From the IMG/VR virus record IMGVR_UViG_3300048029_000435, positions 1 to 35,638 of that record: 35,638 nucleotides of DNA; one strand, written 5' to 3'. Below, in pieces: positions 1 through 4,527 of this stretch. Under the pieces are notes generated by a model that had not been told where the DNA came from, did no database searches, and was given only the letters and a program-made list of their open reading frames with translations. The stretch's first letter is position 1. Each line of letters begins with the position of its first letter. Position numbers and translations under genes: made by a program. This DNA is from a virus.

Positions 1-89
1 CGTGACTCAGCGTACATTTCAACGTCTTCCACGCCCCACATCATAGAGGGACCGATGTAGAAGCCTTCTTTGCTAATTACTGTGTTCAT
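1..89 (-). CDS. N-terminal part of the 78-aa early protein, cut by the contig end
   Basis: Duplicate of the first 29 codons of the gene that is complete at 35345-35581. The start ATG is at 89-87 and overlaps the stop of the upstream 37-aa gene as ATGA. The leader reads CCCAAGAACAATG, with the CAAGAA element common to early genes of this phage. Function unknown; see the complete copy. Confidence 0.85.
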   Translation of the reverse strand, partial: MNTVISKEGFYIGPSMMWGVEDVEMYAES

Positions 90-146
90 TGTTCTTGGGT
101 ATTAATTTCTACTTCTTGGATTGGGATTACAGGCAGGTTGAGTACC
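1..146. repeat. Terminal overlap of a circular contig, left copy
   Basis: This segment is the same as 35493-35638 except at one base: T at 127 against G at 35619. The genes read across the joint in frame, so the window is a circular or circularly permuted genome of about 35,492 bp shown with an assembly overlap. The mismatch fits strain variation or a sequencing error better than a physical terminal repeat, whose copies should be identical. Confidence 0.93.
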
Positions 147-199
147 GCTGAGAGCGCGTACACGTGCCGGATTACTGTTTCGTGCATTGGGTTGTTCAT
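86..199 (-). CDS. Small early protein, 37 aa
   Basis: A 37-codon frame begins MNNPMHETVI and ends EINTQEQ. Its ATG (199-197) overlaps the stop of the upstream 57-aa gene as ATGA, and its own stop (88-86) overlaps the next ATG in the same way. Exact coupling on both sides argues for a real gene. The central part (about residues 10-27) is hydrophobic with a few polar residues, but no clear membrane helix is visible. The single base that differs between the two terminal copies changes a codon here from ATC (Ile) to CTC (Leu). I do not recognise a family. Confidence 0.65.
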   Translation of the reverse strand: MNNPMHETVIRHVYALSAVLNLPVIPIQEVEINTQEQ

Positions 200-369
200 T
201 GTTGATAGTTTTCGATTTCTTCTACTCTAAAATAAACCTCAGCGGTTGAGATTTGAACGAACACATCGACCTCTGATGTTTCCACGTAAACGCTACCGTC
301 ATCCTCATATGCTCTCACATCGATTGAGGCGAAATGTTCAAGGCATTTTTGTACTTTTAGATTGTTCAT
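196..369 (-). CDS. Small acidic early protein, 57 aa
   Basis: A 57-codon frame begins MNNLKVQKCL and ends EIENYQQ. The start (369-367) lies in ATGA with the stop of the 125-aa gene upstream, and the stop (198-196) lies in ATGA with the next start. The alternating pattern from about residue 18 (VRAYEDDGSVYVETSEVDVF) suggests a beta-rich fold. No known domain is recognised. Context is the left early gene cluster. Confidence 0.75.
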   Translation of the reverse strand: MNNLKVQKCLEHFASIDVRAYEDDGSVYVETSEVDVFVQISTAEVYFRVEEIENYQQ

Positions 370-743
370 TGTGCTACTGTGTTTCGTCGGGTTCTCTTGT
401 TAATTTCTTCTTGTCGTTGTTCCTTGACTGCGAGCTGATCGCCTTCGCTGAGATCGTAGTGAATCGTGAACTCTACGCGTGCGCCTCGGATGTCTTCTGG
501 TGTGTATTCATCCGTCCACACGTTCTCTTGACCGTAGGTGTCAACGAGCTTGACAAGGAACCAAGCAATTGTTTCCGTGCTTTCTTGGAAGGTGTCAATC
601 GTCATCTCAACAGCCTTGAATTCGTTAACGTAGCGCGTGCTTGTAATCAGCGCGTCGTTCATCAGTATCTCGTCAGAGATTTCTCGTAGGTCTGCTTGCT
701 TCTTGGCAAACAGTCGCTTGTGCAGTACGTCCATATATTTCAT
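366..743 (-). CDS. Hypothetical early protein, 125 aa
   Basis: It begins MKYMDVLHKRLFAKKQADL and ends in a basic stretch (EINKRTRRNTVAQ). The middle contains alternating hydrophobic and charged residues (TIDTFQESTETIAWFLVKLVD) typical of helices. The start is chosen by the leader CCCAAGAGAATG, which has the CAAGAA-type element of this region; a 248-bp gene-free gap precedes it, so it may head a subtranscript. The stop overlaps the next start as ATGA. No family recognised. Confidence 0.8.
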   Translation of the reverse strand: MKYMDVLHKRLFAKKQADLREISDEILMNDALITSTRYVNEFKAVEMTIDTFQESTETIAWFLVKLVDTYGQENVWTDEYTPEDIRGARVEFTIHYDLSEGDQLAVKEQRQEEINKRTRRNTVAQ

Positions 744-839
744 TCTCTTGGGTTTTGTTCTTGAGTTTTTTTAAAAACGGAGGAGGCTCGGTACAGGGCT
801 TGAAAGCTTCTGTGTAAGTTTGACCGTTACCTCTCTCCT

Positions 840-866
840 ACCCTGATGTTAATCTACCCACAGGGT
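840..866. repeat. Inverted repeat, 6-bp stem
   Basis: ACCCTG (840-845) pairs with CAGGGT (861-866) around a 15-base loop. It lies 28 bases from the stronger hairpin at 894-923. Alone it is weak evidence for a structure. Confidence 0.4.
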
Positions 867-893
867 GTCGGGCGGACTGTTTCTTAGTTACAT

Positions 894-923
894 CTGAGAG
901 CCGAATCAGCCAACTGCTCTCAG
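894..923. repeat. Perfect 8-bp inverted repeat (hairpin)
   Basis: CTGAGAGC (894-901) and GCTCTCAG (916-923) are perfect complements separated by 14 bases. No T-run follows on either strand, so it is not a typical intrinsic terminator. It could be an operator, an mRNA-stabilising hairpin for the downstream early genes, or a processing site. Confidence 0.6.
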
Positions 924-970
924 GCTTTGTTGTAATTCTTGTCAATATTACGATTGATTCTTGTTGTGTG

Positions 971-978
971 CAAATTTG
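971..978 (-). promoter_or_regulatory. Possible -7 box CAAATTTG (weak)
   Basis: Read on the minus strand, CAAATTTG followed by CAC matches TAnnTTTG in 7 of 8 positions and shares the sequence ATTTGCAC with the main early promoter. No TTG is seen at the right distance upstream. It would serve the cluster that begins with the 125-aa gene at 743. Confidence 0.25.
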
Positions 979-991
979 AAATGTTAAAATA

Positions 992-1234
992 TTAGAAGCC
1001 TTCGTCGCGCTTGCGTTCGTAGGCATCGTCCGCTTCGTCGAGGAAGTCGCGCTCTTGTTCTTCTTCTTCGGGTTCTTGCAGTTCGTAGATATCTTCTTCG
1101 ATAAACTCCGCGATGTTATTCCCGTGTTGCAAAAGATCCTTGACCCCGTTCTTGTGAGCGAGTTCGAACAGCTTTTCGAGTGCGCCCGTTTCTACGAGGA
1201 TATCTCTGATTTGTTGTGTGATTGATTGTGCCAT
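992..1234 (-). CDS. Hypothetical acidic early protein, 80 aa
   Basis: Starts MAQSITQQIRDILVETGALEK. The N-terminal 45 residues look helical; the C-terminal half is very acidic (residues about 44-75, with EPEEEEQERDF) and ends DEGF. The ATG shares its A with the TAA of the upstream 51-aa gene (TAATG). The leader is ATCAAGAAATAATG. Acidic tails of this kind occur in DNA mimics and in nucleic-acid-binding partners, but nothing here proves such a role. Confidence 0.8.
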   Translation of the reverse strand: MAQSITQQIRDILVETGALEKLFELAHKNGVKDLLQHGNNIAEFIEEDIYELQEPEEEEQERDFLDEADDAYERKRDEGF

Positions 1235-1389
1235 TATTTCTTGATAATTTTAAATTCGTCCGAGGTCTTGCAGAACATACTTTCCATTCTTGGAAGTACG
1301 TTCTTGCATTCTTGCTCCGTACCCGTGTACCAGATCAGAGGCTCACGGCTCAGGCTGAAGGGGCTTGTGCTGATTATTTGATGTGTCAT
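1234..1389 (-). CDS. Small early protein, 51 aa
   Basis: A 51-codon frame begins MTHQIISTSP and ends SDEFKIIKK. Its TAA overlaps the next ATG as TAATG. The start is preceded by ATCAAGAAGAAGAATG. Between residues 16 and 33 it reads EPLIWYTGTEQECKNV; the two cysteines (28 and 40) are not in a clear metal-binding pattern. Unknown function; supported by the overlap, the leader and the absence of any other gene in the interval. Confidence 0.7.
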   Translation of the reverse strand: MTHQIISTSPFSLSREPLIWYTGTEQECKNVLPRMESMFCKTSDEFKIIKK

Positions 1390-1401
1390 TCTTCTTCTTG
1401 A

Positions 1402-1773
1402 TTAGCAGAGAAAGCAGTTCTCCATAATTAGATATTCGGCGGGTGAACACGCGCCTTCGTTCAAGTGTTTTTGTAGGATTAGAACCAACGCCCCAAACAG
1501 CTTCACCTCTCGATAGTCAGCGATGTACTGTTGGTTGCCGTAGCAGACGTGGAAGTACGACCACAGCTCTTCTTCTTGGCTTGTTCTTGTACTGTTGGGC
1601 AAGCTGACTTCCCATCCGAGAAATTCGACCGTCTTACACCCGCCCGGTTCGTTGCCGCTTGTGATGCATTTGGCGTCCGGGTCTATAGCCTTGAGGCGGT
1701 TGAACAGGTGCGCTTCGAGCTGATTGTATTTGTAGTTGCCGTTCATTTCTTCTTGTATTTTATAGGGTTTCAT
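1402..1773 (-). CDS. Hypothetical early protein, 123 aa
   Basis: I place the start at 1773 (MKPYKIQEEMNGNY), not at an upstream ATG at 1848, because this ATG overlaps the stop of the 76-aa gene upstream as ATGA and follows AACCAAGAAATG. A second possible start at 1746 (MNGNYKYNQL) also follows a CAAGAAGAAATG leader. The protein has a conserved-looking core, HLFNRLKAIDPDAKCITSG, and a cysteine-rich C terminus (GACSPAEYLIMENCFLC). Twelve bases separate its stop from the next start. No family recognised. Confidence 0.75.
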   Translation of the reverse strand: MKPYKIQEEMNGNYKYNQLEAHLFNRLKAIDPDAKCITSGNEPGGCKTVEFLGWEVSLPNSTRTSQEEELWSYFHVCYGNQQYIADYREVKLFGALVLILQKHLNEGACSPAEYLIMENCFLC

Positions 1774-2000
1774 TTCTTGGTTCTGATTTCTTCGATACAT
1801 ATTTTTTGCACGCATCGGCCATCCCAATAGGATGCTTCGAACGGGCATTCGTGGAACACTTCTTTGATTTCTTGGGCGTATTCGCGATGCTCCGACAAAA
1901 GGTCGGTGAATCGTTGGAAAGCCTTGCCTCCGCTTGTGAATATTTCGTTGCTTGTCATTTCAAGCAAGCTGTCTTGGACTTGTACGAGGTAAACAGTCAT
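1770..2000 (-). CDS. Hypothetical early protein, 76 aa
   Basis: Starts MTVYLVQVQDSLLEMTSNEI and ends CIEEIRTKK. It is mixed in charge, with a helical centre (GGKAFQRFTDLLSEHREYAQ). The start follows TAA, a run of about ten A and GAAGCT, one of three poly-A leaders in successive genes. The stop overlaps the next ATG as ATGA. No recognised domain. Confidence 0.75.
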   Translation of the reverse strand: MTVYLVQVQDSLLEMTSNEIFTSGGKAFQRFTDLLSEHREYAQEIKEVFHECPFEASYWDGRCVQKICIEEIRTKK

Positions 2001-2005
2001 AGCTT

Positions 2006-2019
2006 CTTTTTTTTTTTTA
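2006..2019 (-). promoter_or_regulatory. Stop-linked poly-A leader
   Basis: The TAA stop of the 66-aa gene runs into a tract of 12 A (complement of T 2007-2018), then GAAGCT and the ATG at 2000. A-rich leaders promote initiation in Bacteroidota, where Shine-Dalgarno pairing is rarely used. This tract could also permit terminating ribosomes to restart. Confidence 0.5.
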
Positions 2020-2217
2020 GGCTTCGTATTTTTCGGCTAAGAATTCAACGTGCATTCTTCCGAGTTCAAATTGGTAGGCTTCGCTCTTGTCTTTGTTCCA
2101 AGCTCGCATCCGAACGCTCTTGTAAATCTCGAACGCATCGTAACCTTCCTTTCTTAGTTGCAGTACCGCACGCTTGCGAATCTCTTTGTCTATTTGTAGA
2201 TTTTTCATTTTTCCCAT
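2017..2217 (-). CDS. Small basic early protein, 66 aa
   Basis: Starts MGKMKNLQIDKEIRKRAVLQ. Two starts are possible, 2217 and 2208 (the second Met); the first sits directly on a run of A shared with the upstream stop. The protein is charged and mostly helical, with KRAVLQLRKEGYDAFEIYKS resembling an HTH-like segment (residues about 15-34), followed by VRMRAWNKDKSEAYQFELGR. A small DNA- or RNA-binding protein is possible but not shown. Confidence 0.7.
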   Translation of the reverse strand: MGKMKNLQIDKEIRKRAVLQLRKEGYDAFEIYKSVRMRAWNKDKSEAYQFELGRMHVEFLAEKYEA

Positions 2218-2233
2218 TTTTTTTTTTTTTTTA
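2217..2233 (-). promoter_or_regulatory. Stop-linked poly-A leader, longest copy
   Basis: T 2217-2232 makes 16 consecutive A in the message. The first two belong to the TAA of the 202-aa gene and the last is the A of the next ATG. Homopolymers this long are prone to polymerase slippage, but length changes here would alter only the leader, not a reading frame. Confidence 0.5.
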
Positions 2234-2839
2234 GGTAGTCCAACGGTTGCGGATAGTCACCCAAACGATTGCCTGGAATTCGTAGCCTTTGAGTCCGAAC
2301 TCTTTGGCGACTTTCTTCGTTTCTTCAGCGATAATCTTGTACTGAAGCGGCGTGACGGATTCGGCTACTTTCTTTCTTGAAAGGCTACGCGTCTGGCACG
2401 CCCGCAGATGCCACACGTCCACCGTGACAAATTCCGGGTCGAGTTCTCCGACGTTCTTCGCGAAGGCGTAGGTCTTGGGCGACTGCTTCAAGATCTGTTG
2501 GTTGCCCCTTGCAATTTCGAAGGCTTTCAGCTTGTTGGCGTTGTAAGTGCAGACCTTTACCGAATCGGCCGGACGGTCTTCGACGACTGCGGCCAAAACG
2601 TTCGCCGTATCTTGTAAATTTCGCGGCCACTTATTATTGGGGCTTAAGGCACTAATAGTTCCCGCCACTTGTAACATCGGCGCCATATGGCTCATCGCTT
2701 TGCACGCATCGTTGGCACGCTTGTACCATTGCAGGCCGTCGTTGAATTCTTCAACGGTTGCTTGCTTGAACCAATAGCGTTGATTAGCACGGATTGCCGC
2801 TCTCGCTTTGGATTCTTTGGATAGATTTTTTAGGCTCAT
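2231..2839 (-). CDS. Putative HhH-GPD-like (DNA glycosylase fold) phage protein, 202 aa
   Basis: Starts MSLKNLSKESKARAAIRANQ. Two stretches stand out: ISALSPNNKWPRNLQDT (residues about 62-78) and VTVDVWHLRACQTR (about 138-151). The second resembles the catalytic Asp segment of HhH-GPD DNA glycosylases such as endonuclease III (VDTHIFRVCNR type), and the text before it (KTYAFAKNVGEL) could be the last part of the hairpin. No iron-sulfur cysteine loop is present. The family is known to me only as an uncharacterised phage group, so base excision or protection of modified DNA is inference. It lies among early genes between two poly-A leaders. Confidence 0.6.
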   Translation of the reverse strand: MSLKNLSKESKARAAIRANQRYWFKQATVEEFNDGLQWYKRANDACKAMSHMAPMLQVAGTISALSPNNKWPRNLQDTANVLAAVVEDRPADSVKVCTYNANKLKAFEIARGNQQILKQSPKTYAFAKNVGELDPEFVTVDVWHLRACQTRSLSRKKVAESVTPLQYKIIAEETKKVAKEFGLKGYEFQAIVWVTIRNRWTT

Positions 2840-2841
2840 AA

Positions 2842-2855
2842 TTTTTTTTTTTTTA
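2842..2855 (-). promoter_or_regulatory. Stop-linked poly-A leader
   Basis: The TAA of the 77-aa gene continues into a run of 13 A (T 2842-2854), followed by TT and the ATG at 2839. It is the third stop-poly-A-start linker in the same cluster. Confidence 0.5.
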
Positions 2856-3086
2856 GTCGTACATAAAGCTGACTAGTTCTTCGTGCTGTTCTTCGTTGGT
2901 TCTTCGGTCGAAGCTTCGTGAACCCGTTTCGTCGGTTATTACAATTGTCCACGAATTCACCGGATTCATTTCGCCTTGCGCGTACATCCGCGCGGCCACA
3001 TAAGACCTTCGGGGGTTCTTGTTGTCCTTTGCCGTTACGAATGTTTCTTCGATGTTTAGCGTGTAGAGGGGTTTCTTATTTTCCAT
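2853..3086 (-). CDS. Hypothetical early protein, 77 aa
   Basis: Starts MENKKPLYTLNIEETFVTAK and ends EQHEELVSFMYD. The pattern of alternating hydrophobic residues (YVAARMYAQGE, SWTIVITDETG) suggests a small beta-sheet protein. The start is preceded by AATCCAAGAAACAAAGAACAAAAATG. It overlaps the 42-aa gene upstream by 11 bases. No family recognised. Confidence 0.75.
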   Translation of the reverse strand: MENKKPLYTLNIEETFVTAKDNKNPRRSYVAARMYAQGEMNPVNSWTIVITDETGSRSFDRRTNEEQHEELVSFMYD

Positions 3087-3204
3087 TTTTGTTCTTTGTT
3101 TCTTGGATTAATAGGGGTAATTGTGTTTCGGCTTCGTGCCAGAGTTTTTCGTCGTTCGTTCCGTCTTTCAGAATTCGAAGGTAGTAATTTATTTTTTCTT
3201 GCAT
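3076..3204 (-). CDS. Small early protein, 42 aa
   Basis: A 42-codon frame begins MQEKINYYLRILKDGTNDEK and ends ETKNKNGK. It is helical and polar, with KLWHEAETQLPLLIQET in the second half. It overlaps the next gene by 11 bases and the previous one by 16, a normal spacing here. Its beginning resembles that of the following small membrane protein only in the MQE start, which itself contains the CAAGAA element. Confidence 0.6.
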   Translation of the reverse strand: MQEKINYYLRILKDGTNDEKLWHEAETQLPLLIQETKNKNGK

Positions 3205-3293
3205 TGATTGAAAGCGTAGATTAACATTTCTTGGATTAGGTAGGCGGCAACGCCTACGCCGTAGATTATTAGCGTTGTAGTTATTTCTTGCAT
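3189..3293 (-). CDS. Small membrane protein, 34 aa
   Basis: A 34-codon frame, MQEITTTLII then YGVGVAAYLIQEMLIYAFNQ and CKKK. One hydrophobic helix (residues about 7-29) ends in a lysine cap, so it is probably a single-pass protein with an inside positive C terminus. Its start lies inside the end of the 88-aa gene (13-base overlap). Early phage membrane peptides often alter host envelope processes or block superinfection; here that is only a guess. Confidence 0.6.
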   Translation of the reverse strand: MQEITTTLIIYGVGVAAYLIQEMLIYAFNQCKKK

Positions 3294-3547
3294 TCCGTTG
3301 TTATTTGAACTCGAACTTGTACCAGGTATTCAGCGGCCACCCGTTCCATTTCGTCGATTCGTTGCATTTCGGCAAAGTGTTCGGTCTTATCAATGTAGGC
3401 GTGTTGGTATTCAGCCGTTCCGAATTCGTGCTTTTGCATCTCAATTTTCGCAGCTTTCCAGGCCTTTTTGGCTTTGTAATAATCCCGCCCGAATTTGATA
3501 ACGTCAGCGTGGAATTTAGATTCAAGGTGTTGTAAGTATTTGTTCAT
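3281..3547 (-). CDS. Hypothetical coiled-coil early protein, 88 aa
   Basis: Starts MNKYLQHLESKFHADVIKFG and ends VQVRVQITTECKK. It is strongly helical (KAKKAWKAAKIEMQKHE, EHFAEMQRIDEMERVAAEY), probably a short coiled coil, and rich in Lys, His and Glu. The leader reads AAAAATTAGGACTATG, without the CAAGAA element. No domain recognised. Confidence 0.75.
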   Translation of the reverse strand: MNKYLQHLESKFHADVIKFGRDYYKAKKAWKAAKIEMQKHEFGTAEYQHAYIDKTEHFAEMQRIDEMERVAAEYLVQVRVQITTECKK

Positions 3548-3631
3548 AGTCCTAATTTTTAGGGGTTAAATTCATTCCGTTTTTATCCCGGTGGCACCCC
3601 GGTTGTACGTTGTTAGTGTTGGGTTAACAGA

Positions 3632-3808
3632 TCAGTGGTTGACTTTATTTCGTTTTGCTTTCCGTGCGGCGCGTTGGGCTTCGCGTTGTGCTTCGCGTTC
3701 GGCGCGGAATCCCGCCCGGCTCAAGTGGTCATTGTTCAAATTGCACTCGCGATAGTCGGTGATGCGACGGTACTTTGAATTTCGGGATTTGCTATTTGAC
3801 AGTTTCAT
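3632..3808 (-). CDS. Small, very basic early protein, 58 aa
   Basis: I start it at 3808 (MKLSNSKSRNSKYRR), where the ATG overlaps the stop of the 30-aa gene upstream as ATGA; a longer frame from 3976 would run through the early promoter. The C terminus carries an Arg/Ala-rich repeat (RAEREAQREAQRAARKAKR), which predicts a single basic helix. Nucleic-acid or RNA-polymerase contact is plausible for so early and so basic a protein, but no family is recognised. Confidence 0.7.
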   Translation of the reverse strand: MKLSNSKSRNSKYRRITDYRECNLNNDHLSRAGFRAEREAQREAQRAARKAKRNKVNH

Positions 3809-3897
3809 TTTGCCTTGGTTTGGATTCGTGCTGCTACGTATGCGAGGGCTAATAAGACCGGGCCGGCAAGCATCAAAATTTCGTGTGTGTGTGTCAT
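3805..3897 (-). CDS. First gene of the early unit: 30-aa membrane peptide
   Basis: A 30-codon frame: MTHTHEILML, AGPVLLALAY, VAARIQTKAK. One hydrophobic helix (residues 7-22) is followed by a basic tail, giving a single-pass topology with the C terminus inside. The stop overlaps the next ATG as ATGA. It is the gene nearest the strong early promoter, about 30 bases from the predicted transcript start, so it should be among the first phage proteins made. The leader is an unusual CA-repeat (CACAAACACACACACAAACACAATG). Confidence 0.65.
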   Translation of the reverse strand: MTHTHEILMLAGPVLLALAYVAARIQTKAK

Positions 3898-3932
3898 TGT
3901 GTTTGTGTGTGTGTTTGTGATTGATAACGGTG

Positions 3933-3963
3933 CAAATATGGGGGCATCGCATCGAATTGCAAC
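3933..3963 (-). promoter_or_regulatory. Early promoter, Bacteroidota type
   Basis: On the minus strand GTTG (3963-3960) is followed after 19 bases by CATATTTG (3940-3933), then CAC. The known Bacteroidota pattern is TTTG or TTG near -33 and TAnnTTTG near -7; here the match is TTG plus 7 of 8. A transcript would begin near 3926 and reach the first early ATG after about 30 bases of CA-rich leader. Confidence 0.6.
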
Positions 3964-3986
3964 GAATCGTGTACAAATTGCATATA

Positions 3987-4026
3987 ATTTTCCAAAACCC
4001 CAGTAAACACTGGCCTTTCCGGCTGA
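3987..4026. repeat. 40-bp direct repeat, copy 1, with central hairpin
   Basis: The left flank ATTTTCCAAAACCC (3987-4000) and right flank TTTCCGGCTGA (4016-4026) recur in copy 2. The centre CCAGT-AAAC-ACTGG forms a 5-bp stem. It lies upstream of the early promoter. Confidence 0.6.
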
Positions 4027-4052
4027 TCAGAGGGGTACCAAATTAACACGAT

Positions 4053-4091
4053 ATTTTCCAAAACCCGCGCCAACCGGGCGTTTCAGGCTGA
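4053..4091. repeat. 40-bp direct repeat, copy 2, with a different central hairpin
   Basis: The flanks ATTTTCCAAAACCC (4053-4066) and TTTCAGGCTGA (4081-4091) match copy 1 with one change. The centre differs in sequence yet is again self-complementary (CGCC-AACCG-GGCG). The two copies are 65-66 bases apart. Confidence 0.6.
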
Positions 4092-4113
4092 AATGTTAAA
4101 ATTTTCACCTTTT

Positions 4114-4162
4114 CGACGAATAGCCGAAAAACATCGACGGATCCCGTAAAAACATCGACGAA
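4114..4162 (+). repeat. Iterons, block 1: three CGACGRA units at 21-bp spacing
   Basis: CGACGAA (4114), CGACGGA (4135) and CGACGAA (4156) start exactly 21 bases apart, two helical turns. The spacers share an A-rich end (AAAAACAT precedes the second and third). Such phased repeats are typical binding sites for replication initiators. Confidence 0.6.
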
Positions 4163-4180
4163 TTCGAGCAAAAATTAAGG

Positions 4181-4197
4181 TGTGTCAAATGGACACA
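4181..4197. repeat. Palindrome 1, operator-like
   Basis: TGTGTC (4181-4186) and GACACA (4192-4197) are perfect complements around AAATG. The GTGTC/GTGTA core recurs in the palindromes at 4225-4245 and 4661-4681. Confidence 0.45.
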
Positions 4198-4224
4198 ATT
4201 TATAGCCCAATTTACCCGGTGGGG

Positions 4225-4245
4225 TTAGTGTCAAGTACACACTAA
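4225..4245. repeat. Palindrome 2, operator-like
   Basis: TTAGTGT (4225-4231) and ACACTAA (4239-4245) are perfect 7-bp complements around a 7-base spacer. The right side continues as GGGGG, as it nearly does in palindrome 3. Confidence 0.5.
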
Positions 4246-4300
4246 GGGGGTTCGCGTCTAATGCACGCGCAGCACAAAACCAAATTATTATACAAATATT

Positions 4301-4328
4301 CGACGAATAGTAAAAAATCGTCGACGAA
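4301..4328 (+). repeat. Iterons, block 2: two CGACGAA units at 21-bp spacing
   Basis: CGACGAA at 4301 and 4322 are again 21 bases apart, with an A-rich spacer (TAGTAAAAAATCGT). CGACGAATAG at 4301 repeats the first unit of block 1. An inverted copy, TTCGTCG, lies at 4398-4404. Confidence 0.55.
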
Positions 4329-4340
4329 CGTGCGATATTA

Positions 4341-4427
4341 ACCCATGAATACGAGTCAAGTATTTTAACAAATATTTTTATCGAAGATTATGCGCCATTC
4401 GTCGGGAAAAAACGGCTATTCATGGGT
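4341..4427. repeat. 11-bp inverted repeat flanking an AT-rich segment
   Basis: ACCCATGAATA (4341-4351) and TATTCATGGGT (4417-4427) are perfect complements 65 bases apart. The interval holds an AT-rich stretch (about 4358-4382) and the inverted iteron. It may mark a duplex-unwinding element or a pair of binding sites for one protein. Confidence 0.5.
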
Positions 4428-4527
4428 CGAATTGCGATAGAGCGTATAACGGATCCTTTCCTATAGTACGGTACCAAAAAAGGGGTAAAGTGCCTTAAAA
4501 CGGCTAAAAATGCGTCATGGCACGCCG

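Larger units (their letters stand above)
744..991. other. Gene-free gap in the early cluster with two hairpins
   Basis: No open frame with a usable start is seen on the minus strand. The only ATG on that strand is followed at once by TAA. The gap holds a perfect 8-bp inverted repeat (894-901/916-923), a 6-bp inverted repeat (840-845/861-866) and a CAAATTTG box at 971-978. It breaks an otherwise overlapping gene chain, so a regulatory or RNA-level role is plausible. Confidence 0.5.

Noticed and set aside
1-146. Physical direct terminal repeats
   Set aside because: The two copies differ by one base and genes run through the joint; an assembly overlap of a circular or permuted genome is simpler.
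246-689. 147-aa plus-strand frame
   Set aside because: Antisense to the 57-aa and 125-aa early genes, which have exact overlaps and proper leaders.
838-1026. 62-aa minus-strand frame
   Set aside because: Begins inside the 80-aa gene in another frame, has no leader of the local type, and runs through the hairpins of a gene-free gap.
1402-1848. Longer version of the 123-aa gene starting at 1848
   Set aside because: The added 25 codons lie in the upstream gene, and the ATG at 1773 has both an ATGA overlap and a CAAGAA leader.
3590-3612. GC-rich hairpin near 3.6 kb
   Set aside because: Pairing is only about 4 bp and no T-run follows; too weak for a terminator.
3883-3922. GT/CA microsatellite as a regulatory repeat
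   Set aside because: It is short and imperfect and lies in the leader and first codons of the 30-aa gene; no evidence for length variation.
3632-3976. Longer version of the 58-aa basic gene starting at 3976
   Set aside because: Would start upstream of the predicted promoter and read through the 30-aa gene.
3815-4006. 63-aa plus-strand frame
   Set aside because: Spans the early promoter and the GT repeat antisense to the 30-aa gene; a shadow.
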